This document shows, piece after piece, positions 18,893 through 28,364 of a stretch of 64,000 bases of DNA (the stretch's first letter is position 1; every line of letters starts with the position of its first letter). Below the pieces are notes generated by a model. It worked only from the letters and a program-made list of their open reading frames with translations. It did no database searches and had not been told where the DNA came from. Both the position numbers and the translations under genes were made by a program. Where the stretch lies: NCBI RefSeq assembly GCF_001422375.1, contig NZ_LMMU01000001.1, forward strand, positions 2,147,553-2,211,552, read 5' to 3'. This DNA comes from Methylobacterium sp. Leaf99 (GTDB taxonomy: Bacteria; Pseudomonadota; Alphaproteobacteria; Rhizobiales; Beijerinckiaceae).

Positions 18893-19603
18893 ATGTCCGA
18901 CCTCCTCGAGACGATTCGCCGAACCCTCGTGCCGATCCACAAGGAGGGCTATCCGTTCATCCTCATCGGCATCGTGCTGACGGTGATCGGCGGGTACTTC
19001 GCCCAGTCCCTCGGCTGGATCTTCCTGATCCTCACCCTGTGGGTCTGCTACTTCTTTCGCGATCCCGAGCGCGTCACCCCCGTGGGCGACGGCCTCGTGG
19101 TGTCGCCGGCCGATGGGCGGGTGAACCTCATCTCCACGGTGCTGCCGCCGCCGGAGCTCGACCTGCCGCAGGAGCCGATGCTGCGCATCTCGGTGTTCAT
19201 GAACGTGTTCGACTGCCACGTGAACCGCGTGCCGGTGACCGGCCGCATCGGCCAGATCCACTACACGCCGGGCCTGTTCCTCAACGCCGAGCTCGACAAG
19301 GCCAGCGACGACAACGAGCGCAACGGCCTCGTCATGGAGACGACCCACGCGGGCGCCCCCTTGCGCATCGGCGTGGTGCAGATCGCCGGGCTGGTGGCGC
19401 GCCGCATCGTCGGCTGGGTCCATGCCAACGACACCCTCAACGTCGGCGAGCGCTTCGGCCTCATCCGCTTCGGCTCGCGGGTCGACGTCTACCTGCCCGT
19501 GGGCACCCGCGTCCTCGTCGGGCTGGGCCAGAAGGCCGTGGCGGGCGAGACCGTCCTGGCGGATCTGGCGGGTGGACCCGAGCGCACGTTCCGGCGCATC
19601 TGA
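18893..19603 (+). CDS. psd: Phosphatidylserine decarboxylase proenzyme
   Basis: It converts phosphatidylserine to phosphatidylethanolamine at the inner membrane. The 236-residue protein is of the short proteobacterial type: N-terminal membrane segments ([30 protein letters not shown]), conserved SPADGRV and [12 protein letters not shown]. The self-cleavage site is in [11 protein letters not shown] (Gly194-Ser195), where Ser becomes the pyruvoyl group. The ATG at 18893 ([12 protein letters not shown]) is used; the open frame to 18557 runs through repeats. pssA follows four bases downstream, so the two steps of phosphatidylethanolamine synthesis are co-transcribed. Confidence 0.93.
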   Translation: MSDLLETIRRTLVPIHKEGYPFILIGIVLTVIGGYFAQSLGWIFLILTLWVCYFFRDPERVTPVGDGLVVSPADGRVNLISTVLPPPELDLPQEPMLRISVFMNVFDCHVNRVPVTGRIGQIHYTPGLFLNAELDKASDDNERNGLVMETTHAGAPLRIGVVQIAGLVARRIVGWVHANDTLNVGERFGLIRFGSRVDVYLPVGTRVLVGLGQKAVAGETVLADLAGGPERTFRRI

Positions 19604-19607
19604 GGGG

Positions 19608-20486
19608 ATGAGCATGGACGACCTGTTCCCGCCCTTCGCCCCCGACGCCAACGAGCCGCGGCCGCGCCGGTTCAAGCCGGTGCCGTTCCGGATGATCGCG
19701 CCGAACATGATCACCCTGATGGCCCTGTGCCTCGGGCTCACGTCCATCCGCCTCGCCTTCGAGGGCAAGTTCGAGCCCGCCGTCATCGCCATCGTGGCCG
19801 CCGCCTTCCTCGACGGCATCGACGGGCGCGTGGCCCGGATGCTGAAGGGCACCTCGCGCTTCGGGGCCGAGCTCGATTCCCTCGCCGACTTCGTCAATTT
19901 CGGCTGCGCCCCGGCCCTGATCCTCTACGGCTTCGCCCTGAAGGAGCTGCGCTCCGTGGGCTGGATCGTCGCCCTCATCTTCGCCATCGCCATGGCCCTG
20001 CGTCTGGCCCGCTTCAACGCCATGCTGGACGACCCCAACCGCCCGGCCTGGAAGAAAGACTTTTTCGTCGGCATGCCGGCGCCGGCGGGGGCGCTCACGG
20101 TGCTGCTGCCGCTCTACCTGCACTTCCTCGGCCTGCCCCTGGAGCGCTGGGCCGCCCCGGTGGTCCTCGGCTACATGCTGTGCATCGCCCTGCTCGTGGT
20201 CTCCACGGTGCCGACCTTCTCCGGCAAGACCGTGGGCAAGCGGGTGCCGCGGGAGGCCGTGCTGCCGATCTTCCTCGTGGGGGTCGCCGGCTTCGGCCTG
20301 CTGATCTCGTTCCCGTTCGAGGCCATGGTGGCGCTCAGTCTCGGCTACCTCGTCACCCTGCCCATCGGCGCGGCGCAGTACCGCCGCCGGGCCAGGGCCG
20401 AGGCGCGGGCGGCCGCGAGCCTGCCGGCCCCCGACGACGACCGCGATCCCGGCAGCTCCGAGCGCGATCGCGCCGTGGACAGCTGA
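19608..20486 (+). CDS. pssA: CDP-diacylglycerol--serine O-phosphatidyltransferase
   Basis: It makes phosphatidylserine from CDP-diacylglycerol and serine. The 292-residue membrane protein carries the CDP-alcohol phosphatidyltransferase signature [15 protein letters not shown]...[10 protein letters not shown] (DGxxARx8Gx3Dx3D) near residues 65-90, plus several further hydrophobic helices. The C-terminal tail is charged and Ala/Arg/Asp-rich. Two ATGs, at 19608 and 19614, are close; the first follows TGAGGGG, which provides the ribosome binding site within the psd stop region. Confidence 0.94.
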   Translation: MSMDDLFPPFAPDANEPRPRRFKPVPFRMIAPNMITLMALCLGLTSIRLAFEGKFEPAVIAIVAAAFLDGIDGRVARMLKGTSRFGAELDSLADFVNFGCAPALILYGFALKELRSVGWIVALIFAIAMALRLARFNAMLDDPNRPAWKKDFFVGMPAPAGALTVLLPLYLHFLGLPLERWAAPVVLGYMLCIALLVVSTVPTFSGKTVGKRVPREAVLPIFLVGVAGFGLLISFPFEAMVALSLGYLVTLPIGAAQYRRRARAEARAAASLPAPDDDRDPGSSERDRAVDS

Positions 20487-20556
20487 GCGCCGCGCCTGTC
20501 GCGGTGCAACAGCATCCCGTAGTCTTCGCGCGAAGAATCACGCGCGGGGACGCACG

Positions 20557-20979
20557 ATGCTCGAAGAATTCAAAAAATTCGCCCTGCGCGGCAACGTGGT
20601 CGATCTCGCCGTCGGCGTGATCATCGGCGCGGCCTTCGGCGCCATCGTCACCTCGGCGGTGCAGGACGTGTTCATGCCGATGATCGGGGCGATCACGGGC
20701 GGCCTCGACTTTTCGAACTACTACATCGCCCTGTCGTCGAGCGTGCAGAAGGGCGCCGCCTATGCCGATGCCAAGAAGCAGGGCGCGGTGATCGGCTACG
20801 GCCAGTTCCTCACGGTGGCGATCAACTTCATGATCGTCGCCTTCGTGCTGTTCCTGGTGATCCGGGCCATGAACCGCCTCGTCAGCCGCGAGGAGGCCAA
20901 GCCCGCTCCCGAGGTGCCGGCCGACGTGAAGATCCTCACGGAGATCCGCGACCTCCTGGCGACGAAGCCGGCGGTCTGA
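20557..20979 (+). CDS. mscL: Large-conductance mechanosensitive channel MscL
   Basis: A 140-residue homopentameric channel that opens under membrane tension to release solutes during osmotic downshock. The N-terminal helix and TM1 are clear ([22 protein letters not shown]), TM2 is [17 protein letters not shown], and the C-terminal helix ends in [10 protein letters not shown]. Length is normal. It is convergent with the small gene ending at 20980, with no spacer. Confidence 0.95.
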   Translation: MLEEFKKFALRGNVVDLAVGVIIGAAFGAIVTSAVQDVFMPMIGAITGGLDFSNYYIALSSSVQKGAAYADAKKQGAVIGYGQFLTVAINFMIVAFVLFLVIRAMNRLVSREEAKPAPEVPADVKILTEIRDLLATKPAV

Positions 20980-21246
20980 TCAGGGGGCCATCCCGGTCGG
21001 GGGCTTGCCCGTCAGGTCCTCGACGAGGCCGTCGAGGGCCGATTCGACGGCGCCGGTGCCCTCCTCGTGGGTCTTCAGGCGGACTTCGAGGCGCTTGAGC
21101 TGGGGCCCGAACGCCGCCGGCGTCACCGGATCGCCGAGGTATTCCGGCACGGCCTCGTCCGTGGTGAAGACCGAGCGCAGCTGCTGGCCGAGGTGGTCGC
21201 GCACCGGCTCCGGCAGGGCCGCGTCGGGCAGGGGGTGGTCGCTCAC
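20980..21246 (-). CDS. Small hypothetical protein, possibly NepR-related
   Basis: An 88-residue acidic protein. The GTG at 21246 is preferred as start because GGGAG lies seven bases before it; the frame extends to a TTG at 21279. Residues about 9-50 (VRDHLGQQLRSVF ... AAFGPQLKRLEVRL) loosely recall the NepR anti-sigma pattern LGxxLRxxYD...P..F..LL..LE, with an insertion of about ten residues. I do not recognise it firmly. A sigma factor with a clear NepR-like extension is encoded 1.5 kb away. Confidence 0.55.
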   Translation of the reverse strand: MSDHPLPDAALPEPVRDHLGQQLRSVFTTDEAVPEYLGDPVTPAAFGPQLKRLEVRLKTHEEGTGAVESALDGLVEDLTGKPPTGMAP

Positions 21247-21339
21247 GGTGAATCTCCCGTCGTGCTGAAGACTGGGCAACGATCCGGACGGGGCAAGTGT
21301 TGCGCCGCCTTCGACAAATCATCGCCCGCGCCACAAGAA

Positions 21340-21364
21340 AAAGCCCCCGTCGCCGGGGGCTTTC
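21340..21364 (-). terminator. Rho-independent terminator
   Basis: On the minus strand AAAGCCCCCG pairs with CGGGGGCTTT around a short loop and runs into TTTTTC. It lies 36 bases after the stop of the DUF1236 gene and separates it from the small gene downstream. Confidence 0.8.
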
Positions 21365-21399
21365 TCAGTTTCGGAGGCGGCGCGACGTCAGTCCCGATC

Positions 21400-21810
21400 T
21401 CAGTCGATGACTTCGACGATGCGGCGGCTGCGGTCGACCAGGACCGGGCGCTCGTTGACGATGGTGTAGCGCGAGTCGCGGGCGTTGTACTCGTCCGGCA
21501 CGTCGTAATAGGTCACGCCGGCGCTCGGCAGCACGGTGCCGACGCGGACATCGCCGTCGTAGGCGTAGGACGAGCGGCGCTCGCGGGTGACGTACTGGCG
21601 GAAGCGCGGACGGTCGTCGACGCCGAGGATGCCGCCCACCGTGCCGGTGGCCGCGCCGACGGCGCCGCCCACGATGGCGCCGAGGGGACCGGCCGCATCG
21701 GCGCCGTCCTGCGCGCCGCGCTCGGCGCCGCGGACGAGGCCCTGGGCCTGCGCGGCCATCGGCAGGCTGAGGGCGAGGGCCGAGACGGCCAGAAGGGTCT
21801 TGAGGGTCAT
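21400..21810 (-). CDS. DUF1236-domain exported protein
   Basis: A 136-residue protein with a signal peptide (TLLAVSALALSLPMAAQA) and a Gly/Ala-rich segment (GAIVGGAVGAATGTVGGILG) that could insert in a membrane. The C-terminal DUF1236 module ends in DRSRRIVEVID. The family is widespread in Hyphomicrobiales, with unknown function and a presumed periplasmic location. The ATG at 21810 directly precedes the signal peptide. A strong terminator follows the gene. Confidence 0.82.
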   Translation of the reverse strand: MTLKTLLAVSALALSLPMAAQAQGLVRGAERGAQDGADAAGPLGAIVGGAVGAATGTVGGILGVDDRPRFRQYVTRERRSSYAYDGDVRVGTVLPSAGVTYYDVPDEYNARDSRYTIVNERPVLVDRSRRIVEVID

Positions 21811-22114
21811 GGTTCGAGTCTCCCGGTTGAAGTGTCCCGCGTCGCTGTGAAGCGCTGCCGGGTTCGGGGCCTCAACGTGCGACCCCCGCAAAGGGATGCC
21901 GAAAAACCCGCGGCCGGCGGCGCAGGGCCGGGGGCGCAGGGCCCGGGGACGGGGCCGGGACGCTCCGACCGAAGCGGGGCCGGCCCTCATCCCCGCTCCC
22001 GTCGATGATGTGAGAAAGGGCACAATGCCTTTCGGAAGGGCACGTAAGCCCAGGGATTATGCAGTCCGTGCGGGACGTTGATTAAATTATAGTCCACTCG
22101 CACAGAAGAGCATC

Positions 22115-22408
22115 ATGAAGCACCTCGTCGTCGCCCTCGCCGCCGCCCAGATCCTCGGCACCGGCGCCGCCCTCGCCCAGTCGCGGACGTGGAACGCCCT
22201 CAAGCAGGCGCCGACCTACCGCGCGCCGCAGCAGACCATCGAGATCCCCCGGTCCGAGGCGCGCCGCGATCCCACCGGCCTCCTGCGCGGCCAGGGCGTC
22301 AGCAGCCTCTACGGCGGCATGGGGAACATGGGCGGCGGCTCCGGCCGCAGCGCCAACACCGGCATCGGTCTCGGCGGCATCGGCGCATCGCAGGGCGCGC
22401 GGAACTAG
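22115..22408 (+). CDS. Small exported Gly-rich hypothetical protein
   Basis: A 97-residue protein starting MKHLVVALAAAQILGTGAALAQS, a clear signal peptide. A short basic region follows (QQTIEIPRSEARRDP), then a Gly/Ser/Asn-rich tail with no cysteine. Family and function are not recognised. The upstream 30 bases are AT-rich (gattaaattatagtcc) and could hold its promoter. Confidence 0.55.
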   Translation: MKHLVVALAAAQILGTGAALAQSRTWNALKQAPTYRAPQQTIEIPRSEARRDPTGLLRGQGVSSLYGGMGNMGGGSGRSANTGIGLGGIGASQGARN

Positions 22409-22772
22409 GGGGTTGGGGCGCGCGGGAGTTTTAGGCGCGAATCGCGACGTTCGAGGAAAACCGACCGTTTGGCGCGCATCCCCTCGCCCCGCCTGCGGGG
22501 AGAGGGACGCGTCTCCCCCTTGCCGGGGAGCGCGGCGAGGCGGCAGCCGACGGTGGGGGGGCGAATCCGGATGAGACTCCTCCGACGCAGCCCCCTCACC
22601 GTCGCTGCGGCTTCGCCTTCGCTCGCCGCAGGCACGACGGGGTGCCTGCGGCCCTCTCCCCGCGAGCGGGGAGAGGGGGGTGCGCGCCAGCGCTCCGCAC
22701 GACGGACGAACGGCGCGCGGTCGACCCGCCCTCCGCGACCACCCGGACGCGGGACGGGACAACGCGCCCGCT
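22409..22772. other. Intergenic region filled by a compound repeat
   Basis: Apart from repeat copy A (22474-22686) I see no gene. The sigma factor gene ends at 22773 on the opposite strand. Confidence 0.5.
22474..22686 (+). repeat. Compound palindromic repeat, copy A
   Basis: 213 bases whose two ends are themselves roughly reverse complements (gcgcatcccctcgccccgcc at the left; gggagaggggggtgcgc at the right). An inverted second copy lies at 24779-24992. Together they bracket the sigma factor and glutamine amidotransferase genes. Confidence 0.75.
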
Positions 22773-23507
22773 TCAGTCCTTCGGCATCGCCGACTGGATC
22801 AGCCGGTCCGACGACAGGTCTTCCTCGTCGTAGCCCAAAAGTTCGGCGAGGCGCCCGCGGGCGCGGCTGACGCGGCTCTTCACCGTGCCGACCTTGCAGC
22901 CCATGATGGCGGCGGCCTCCTCGTAGGAGACGCCCTCGGCGCCGACGAGCACCAGGGCCTCGCGCTGGTCGGGCGGCAGCTTGGCCAGCGCCGTCTGCAG
23001 GTCTTCCACGTCGAGGCGGTCGCCCTGGTGCGGGGCGGTGGCGAGGCGGGCGGCGTAGGAGCCGTCCTGGTCCTCGACCTCGCGCACGCGCTTGCGGTGG
23101 TCCGAGTAGAAGATGTTGCGCAGGATGGTGAACAGCCACGCGTTGAGGTTGGTGCCGGGCTGGAACCGGGCGCGGTGCTGCCAGCCCTTGAGCAGGGTGT
23201 CCTGCACGAGGTCGTCGGAGCGGGCCGGGTTGCTCGTGAGCGACAGGGCGAAGGCGCGCAAGGACGGCACGGCGGCCAGGAGGCCGTTGCGGAACTCGGG
23301 CTCGATGGCCTCGCCGCGGGCCTTCAGGGCCGCTTCGAGCTTCTCGATGAGTTCGGCGAAGCGGCTCGGCTGCTCGTCCGTGGGCAGGCGGTCGTAGACT
23401 GTGCGCAGGTGATCGCCGAGATGCGTCCGGATGTTGGACGACAGGTTCGGGCGGGCATCCGCCGGGGCGTCGAGGTCGGCGGCAGTGTCGGTCGCGTCGC
23501 GGGTCAT
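22773..23507 (-). CDS. ecfG: EcfG-type sigma factor with an N-terminal NepR-like domain
   Basis: A 244-residue protein from the ATG at 23507. Residues about 23-65 (IRTHLGDHLRTVYDRL, then PSRFAELIEKLEAAL) fit the two-helix NepR anti-sigma pattern. Residues about 70-150 are sigma region 2 (LTSNPARSDDLVQDTLLKGW, NLNAWLFTILRNIFYSDHRKR). Residues about 175-225 are region 4 (LPPDQREALVLVGAEGVSYEEAAAIMGC, GTVKSRVSRAR). EcfG directs the alphaproteobacterial general stress response and is normally held by a separate NepR, released by PhyR. Here anti-sigma and sigma parts appear in one chain, which suggests autoinhibition; no phyR is nearby. Usual EcfG proteins are about 60 residues shorter. Confidence 0.85.
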   Translation of the reverse strand: MTRDATDTAADLDAPADARPNLSSNIRTHLGDHLRTVYDRLPTDEQPSRFAELIEKLEAALKARGEAIEPEFRNGLLAAVPSLRAFALSLTSNPARSDDLVQDTLLKGWQHRARFQPGTNLNAWLFTILRNIFYSDHRKRVREVEDQDGSYAARLATAPHQGDRLDVEDLQTALAKLPPDQREALVLVGAEGVSYEEAAAIMGCKVGTVKSRVSRARGRLAELLGYDEEDLSSDRLIQSAMPKD

Positions 23508-23642
23508 GGCTCGTCGTGTTCTGATCGCGGGGGAGGGCGGCACGCCGCTGCGCGCGGGGCCCGTCGTTTGAACGCGTTGTAGCGCATCCCGCCCGGCCAC
23601 GCATCCCGGCCCGCAACCGTCAGGGTTGCGCGATCCCCGGCA

Positions 23643-24458
23643 TCAACAGCCGCAGGGGGACGGCGCCCGCGCGGACGCCCGGCCGTCGGGCTTGAGGATG
23701 CGCACGGCGCCGTCGCGCAGCGACAGCACGTGGCCGCGCTCGACGTCGGTCCAGCACTCGTCGCGGGTGAGGGCCTTGGTGGCGATCACCGTCACCACGT
23801 CGTCGGTGCCCGTCTCCTGGGCGAAATCGACGCGCCAATCCTCGTCCACCAGGGTGGCGGTGCCGAAGGGCGCGCACCGGGTGAGGTAGCACAGGCGCTT
23901 GCCGCAATGGGCGTAGAGGGTGCGGCTGTCGGACAGCAGCATGTTGAACACGCCCAAGGCGTGGAGCTCGGCGCAGAGGTCGGCCACGGCGCGGTCGAGG
24001 CGGGCCGGGCTCGGCAGGTCGGGCCAGCGCTGCTGCAACTGGTCGAGCATCCAGCAGAAGGCGTGCTCGCTGTCCGTGGAGCCCACGGGCTTGAACCAGG
24101 TCAGGGGCCACCTCTTCACGCCCTTGAGCTGGCCATTGTGCGCGAAGGTCCAGCGCCGGCCCCACAATTCCCGGCTGAACGGGTGGGTGTTCTCGAGGTT
24201 CACCCGGCCGCGGTTGGCCTTGCGCACGTGGGCGATGACGATGCGGCTCTTGATCGGCGTGCGGCGCAGGAGTCTTGCGAGCTCCGACTGCGCGCTCGGC
24301 TCCGGCTCGTGGAAGGCGCGGGCGCCCCGTCCCTCGTAGAACGAGATGCCCCAGCCGTCGGCATGCGGACCGGTCTCGCCGCCGCGCCGCGCCAGGGCGG
24401 CGAAGGAGAACCGGATGTCGGTGGGCACGTTCGCGCTCATGCCGAGCAGTTCGCACAT
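23643..24458 (-). CDS. Class II glutamine amidotransferase, YafJ-like
   Basis: A 271-residue protein beginning MCELLGMSANVP, where Cys2 is the expected N-terminal nucleophile after Met removal. Other class II features are ADGWGISFYEGR, IAHVRKANRG, NTHPFSRELWG, FAHNGQL and STDSEHAFCWML. The protein is a stand-alone Ntn-type glutaminase domain of the YafJ group, whose acceptor substrate is not known. It is upstream of and on the same strand as the sigma factor gene, 135 bases apart, inside a pair of inverted repeats. Confidence 0.88.
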   Translation of the reverse strand: MCELLGMSANVPTDIRFSFAALARRGGETGPHADGWGISFYEGRGARAFHEPEPSAQSELARLLRRTPIKSRIVIAHVRKANRGRVNLENTHPFSRELWGRRWTFAHNGQLKGVKRWPLTWFKPVGSTDSEHAFCWMLDQLQQRWPDLPSPARLDRAVADLCAELHALGVFNMLLSDSRTLYAHCGKRLCYLTRCAPFGTATLVDEDWRVDFAQETGTDDVVTVIATKALTRDECWTDVERGHVLSLRDGAVRILKPDGRASARAPSPCGC

Positions 24459-25313
24459 GGGGGGCGGGCGCTTCTTCAGGGGCGAGTTGGACCGGGCGGA
24501 GGACCGGACGGGTTGCTGGGTCTAGTGCATGATGGGCAAAAGCGGAACCGCGCAGGGGCCGGGCGGCGCGTCCCGGCGGCCGGACGAAGCGCTTCGGATC
24601 GCCCTCCCCCTTGCGGCAGGGCGATCGCAGATGAGACGCGACCGGCCCCGTCTCCTGCCGGGCTACCGCATTCACCCATCGGGCCGGCAGCGCGGGTCCC
24701 CTCTCCTGGAAGGAGAGGGCGATCGCAGCGGGGTGCATGCGTTTGGGCCGGCCGTTGCCCCTTCGTGCAGAGCGTCTGCGCGCATCCCCCTCTCCCCGCC
24801 TGCGGGGAGAGGGCCGTAGGCACCCTGTCGTGCCTGCGGCGAGCGCAGGCGAAGCCGCAGCGACGGTGAGGGGGCGATTCCGGACGTGTCTCACACGGAT
24901 TCGCCCCCTCACCTTCGGCTGCCGCCTCGACGCGCTCCCCGGCAGGGGGGAGACGCGTCCCTCTCCCCGCAGGCGGGGCGAGGGGATGCGCACGGGGGGC
25001 GGCGCTTCGTCGACAGCCCCTTCGGCGGCGGCTTCAGACCGCGACCCTCATCTGCGATCGCCCTGCCCTTGCGGGGAGGGGGCAGGGGCAGGGGTGGCGC
25101 CGCTTGCCTCTGCGAATCGCGGGCGCCACACATGGGGGTCCATCGTGGACGGTGCCGGTCGCTCGCCCCCCCTCCGGCTCCTCTCCGCAAGGGGGAGGAG
25201 GGGCGCGCCCGGCACCGGAGCAATGAAATCCTTCAAGGCCGATCCTTCGAGACCCCTCTCCCGAAACCCGATTCTCCTCGCCCGTACCACAATCCCGCGC
25301 TAGGTCCGCTGCC
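24459..25313. other. Intergenic region rich in dispersed repeats
   Basis: 855 bases without a convincing gene. Besides copy B (24779-24992) there are several shorter motifs with the same flavour: ccctctcctggaaggagagg near 24700, gggcgatcgcag near 24620 and 24720, and gcgatcgccctgcccttgcg near 25055. Open frames here are repeat artefacts. The promoter of the histidine kinase gene must be near the right end. Confidence 0.5.
24779..24992 (-). repeat. Compound palindromic repeat, copy B (inverted)
   Basis: It reads as the reverse complement of copy A at 22474-22686 with a modest number of mismatches over its whole 214 bases, including the shared blocks gacgcgtctccccc, ctcaccgtcgctgcggctt and gctcgccgcaggcacgac. 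Confidence 0.75.
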
Positions 25314-28067
25314 ATGACCGCCGCGCCCCGTCCCGATCCAAAGACCCTGTCGCGCGAAGAGCTCGAAGCGGAGGTCCGCCGCCTGCGCGCCCAGTCGGCC
25401 TCCCTCGCCGAGATGTTCGAGCAGGCCCCGAGCTTCATCGCCCTCCTGTCCGGTCCCGAGCATCGCTTCGCCCTGACCAACGCCGCCTATCAGCGGGCCA
25501 TCGACCACCGCGCCGTCATCGGCCGCACCGTGGCGCAGGCCCTGCCGGATGCCGCCGCCCAGGGCTACGTCGATCTGCTCGACGGGGTGTTTCGCTCCGG
25601 CCGGCCGCACTGGGCCACGGCGGCCCGCTACGACGTCCAGGCCGTGCCGGGCGGCCCCGTCAACGCGCGCTACCTCGATTTCGTCTACCAGCCCATCACC
25701 GACGCCCACGGGGCGGTCAGCGGCATCTTCGTGGAGGGGCACGACGTCACCGAGCGCACCCTCGCGGAGGCGGCCCTGCGGGAGAACGAGGCGCGCTACC
25801 GGACCCTGTTCGAGAGCATCGAGGTCGGGTTCTGCATCGTCGAGATGAAGTTCGAGGGGGACCGCGCCGTCGACTACCGCATCGTCGAGGCCAATCCCGC
25901 CTTCGTCCGGCAGACGGGGGCCGACGTCGCCGGCCAGTGGGTCAGCCAGTTCGCGCCCGGCCTGGAGCGGCACTGGTTCGACACCTACGGGCGGGTGGCG
26001 CTCACCGGCGAGCCCGCGCATTTCGAGCATTACGCCGACGTGTTCGGGCGCTGGTTCGACGTGCGGGCCCTGCGTAACGGCGACCCCGCGTCCCACCGCG
26101 TCGCCATCTTCTTCTCCGACATCACCGACCGGCGGACCATGGAGGCGCGGGCGGAGGCCGGCGAACGCGAGCTGCGCCTCGTCACCGACGCCCTGCCGGT
26201 CCTCATCGCCTTCATCGGCGCCGACCACGTCTACCGCTTCGCCAACCGGGCCTACGACGACTGGTTCGCCGTGCCCGCCGACCGGATCGTCGGCCAGGAC
26301 GTGCGCGACCTCCTCGGGCCGGAGGCCTACGCGGCGCGGCGGCCGTTCATGGAGCGGGCCCTGGCGGGCGAGGCGGTAACCTTCGAGCTGGATTGGCCGC
26401 ACCGCGACGGACGCCCCCGGGTCGCCGAGATCCGCTACCTGCCCCGCCGGGCCGCCGACGGCCGCGTCGACGGCATCCACGTGTTCGTGCAGGACGTGAC
26501 CGCGCGCAAGCAGACCGAGGCCGACCTCGAACGCCAGGTCGCCGCCCGCACGGCGGAGCGCGACCAGGTCTGGCAGGCGTCCTCCGACCTGCTCTGCGTC
26601 GCCAATTTCGACGGCCACTTCGTCAGCCTCAACCCGGCCTGGCCCCGGACCCTGGGCTGGAGCGACGCCGAGTTGAAGGCGCGGCCGTTCCTCGAGTTCG
26701 TGCATCCCGACGACGTCGCCGTCACCCTGGAGGCGGCGCGCGGCCTGGCCCGCGGCGAGGCCCAGCTCACCTTCGAGAACCGCTACCGCCACAGGGACGG
26801 CCACGCCGTGTGGCTGTCCTGGAACGCGGTGCCCCGCGACGGCCTGATCTACGCCTCGGTCCGCGACGTCACCGCGGTCAAGCACCAGGCCGAGGCTTTG
26901 CGCCTGACCGAGGAAGCCCTGCGCCAATCCCAGAAGATGGAGGCCGTGGGCCAGCTCACCGGCGGCCTCGCCCACGATTTCAACAATCTGCTCGCCGGCA
27001 TCTCGGGGTCCCTCGAACTGATGCAGACCCGGATGATCCAGGGGCGCCTGGGCGACCTCGACCGCTACATGACCGTGGCGCAGGGCGCCGCCCGCCGCGC
27101 CGCCGCCCTGACCCACCGCCTGCTCGCCTTCTCCCGGCGCCAGACCCTCGACCCCAAGCCCACGGACGTGGACCGCCTGATCCGGGGCATGGAGGAGCTG
27201 GTCCGGCGCACGGTCGGGCCCGCCGTCCACCTCGAGGTCGTCGGCCTCGCGGGCCTGTGGCCGGCCCTGATCGATTCGGGCCAGCTCGAGAACGCCCTGC
27301 TGAACCTGTGCATCAACGCCCGCGACGCCATGCCGGACGGCGGCCGCATCACCATCGAGACCGCCAACACCTGGATCGACGAATCCGGCGCCCGGCGCCA
27401 CGACATGCCGGCGGGCCAGTATCTCAGCGTCTGCGTCACCGACACCGGCACCGGCATGGCCCCGGACCTCGTGGGCAAGGTGTTCGAGCCGTTCTTCACC
27501 ACCAAGCCCACGGGGGAGGGCACCGGGCTCGGCCTGTCGATGGTCTACGGCTTCGCGCGCCAGTCCGGCGGGCAGGTCCGGATCTATTCCGAGGTCGGCG
27601 CGGGGACGACGGTGTGCCTCTACCTGCCGCGCCACGACGGCGAGGCCGACGCCGACGACGTCACCCGGAAGCTGGCGGAGGTCCGCCGGGCCGGGCAGGG
27701 CGAGACCGTGCTCATCGTCGACGACGAGCCCTCCGTGCGGATGCTGGTCACCGAGGTGCTGGAGGATCTCGGCTACACCGCCATCGAGGCCGCCGACAGC
27801 CTCGCCGGCCTCAAGGTGCTGCACTCCGACGTCCGCATCGATCTGCTCGTGACCGATGTGGGGCTGCCGGGCGGCATGAACGGGCGCCAGATGGCCGACG
27901 CCGCCCGCGAGCGGCGGCCCGACCTCAAGGTGCTGTTCATCACCGGCTACGCCGAGAACGCGGTGCTGGGGAACGGCTACCTCCGCCCCGGCATGCAGGT
28001 CCTCACTAAGCCGTTCGTCCTGGAGACCCTGGCCGCGCGCATCAAGGACCTCATCGCGGCCCCCTGA
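25314..28067 (+). CDS. Hybrid histidine kinase with four PAS domains and a receiver
   Basis: A 917-residue soluble signalling protein without membrane segments. A short coiled coil ([13 protein letters not shown]) precedes four PAS-like sensor domains at about 30-150, 160-280, 285-405 and 415-530, each ending in a DVT/DIT linker. The kinase core has the H-box [10 protein letters not shown] (phospho-acceptor His554), N-box [16 protein letters not shown]1 VTDTGTGM and G2 [13 protein letters not shown]-terminal receiver has phospho-acceptor Asp848 in LLVTDVGLP and the conserved Lys in LTKPF. PAS domains may bind flavin, haem or small ligands; none can be assigned. No separate response regulator is adjacent. 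Confidence 0.93.
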   Translation: MTAAPRPDPKTLSREELEAEVRRLRAQSASLAEMFEQAPSFIALLSGPEHRFALTNAAYQRAIDHRAVIGRTVAQALPDAAAQGYVDLLDGVFRSGRPHWATAARYDVQAVPGGPVNARYLDFVYQPITDAHGAVSGIFVEGHDVTERTLAEAALRENEARYRTLFESIEVGFCIVEMKFEGDRAVDYRIVEANPAFVRQTGADVAGQWVSQFAPGLERHWFDTYGRVALTGEPAHFEHYADVFGRWFDVRALRNGDPASHRVAIFFSDITDRRTMEARAEAGERELRLVTDALPVLIAFIGADHVYRFANRAYDDWFAVPADRIVGQDVRDLLGPEAYAARRPFMERALAGEAVTFELDWPHRDGRPRVAEIRYLPRRAADGRVDGIHVFVQDVTARKQTEADLERQVAARTAERDQVWQASSDLLCVANFDGHFVSLNPAWPRTLGWSDAELKARPFLEFVHPDDVAVTLEAARGLARGEAQLTFENRYRHRDGHAVWLSWNAVPRDGLIYASVRDVTAVKHQAEALRLTEEALRQSQKMEAVGQLTGGLAHDFNNLLAGISGSLELMQTRMIQGRLGDLDRYMTVAQGAARRAAALTHRLLAFSRRQTLDPKPTDVDRLIRGMEELVRRTVGPAVHLEVVGLAGLWPALIDSGQLENALLNLCINARDAMPDGGRITIETANTWIDESGARRHDMPAGQYLSVCVTDTGTGMAPDLVGKVFEPFFTTKPTGEGTGLGLSMVYGFARQSGGQVRIYSEVGAGTTVCLYLPRHDGEADADDVTRKLAEVRRAGQGETVLIVDDEPSVRMLVTEVLEDLGYTAIEAADSLAGLKVLHSDVRIDLLVTDVGLPGGMNGRQMADAARERRPDLKVLFITGYAENAVLGNGYLRPGMQVLTKPFVLETLAARIKDLIAAP

Positions 28068-28364
28068 GGCCGCCTTCGCTTGATCACTTCGAATCGAGTG
28101 GTCGCACTGGTGCCCCCTCTCCTGGAAGGAGAGGGTTGGGGTGAGGTGTGGGACATCTCCGAAAAGGTCACACACCTCACCCTGTCCCTCTCCTTCCAGG
28201 AGAGGGGACCCGCGCTTCACCGCGTCCATCAGCGAGACGCACAAGCAACCGAACCGATCGGGCAGCTCTGGCGCCCGAGGCCGCGTGCGCCGCCGCGCTT
28301 TCGCCGTCCGCCGCGATCCTCTAAGCCCGCCCGACGGCCCCGCGGCGCGGGGCGGACGCGAAGG
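28068..28364. repeat. Intergenic long inverted repeat (28113-28210)
   Basis: Within this gap, ccccctctcctggaaggagagg and ggtgaggtgtg are matched in reverse complement by cacacctcaccctgt and ctctccttccaggagagggg. The result is a hairpin with arms of about 38 bases and a short loop. It is of the same family as pieces seen near 24700. No gene is present in the rest of the gap. Confidence 0.65.

Noticed and set aside
24499..25303. Several 90-190 codon frames between the amidotransferase and the kinase gene
   Set aside because: They read through dispersed repeats in multiple frames and give Arg/Pro/Gly-rich sequences without starts supported by ribosome binding sites.
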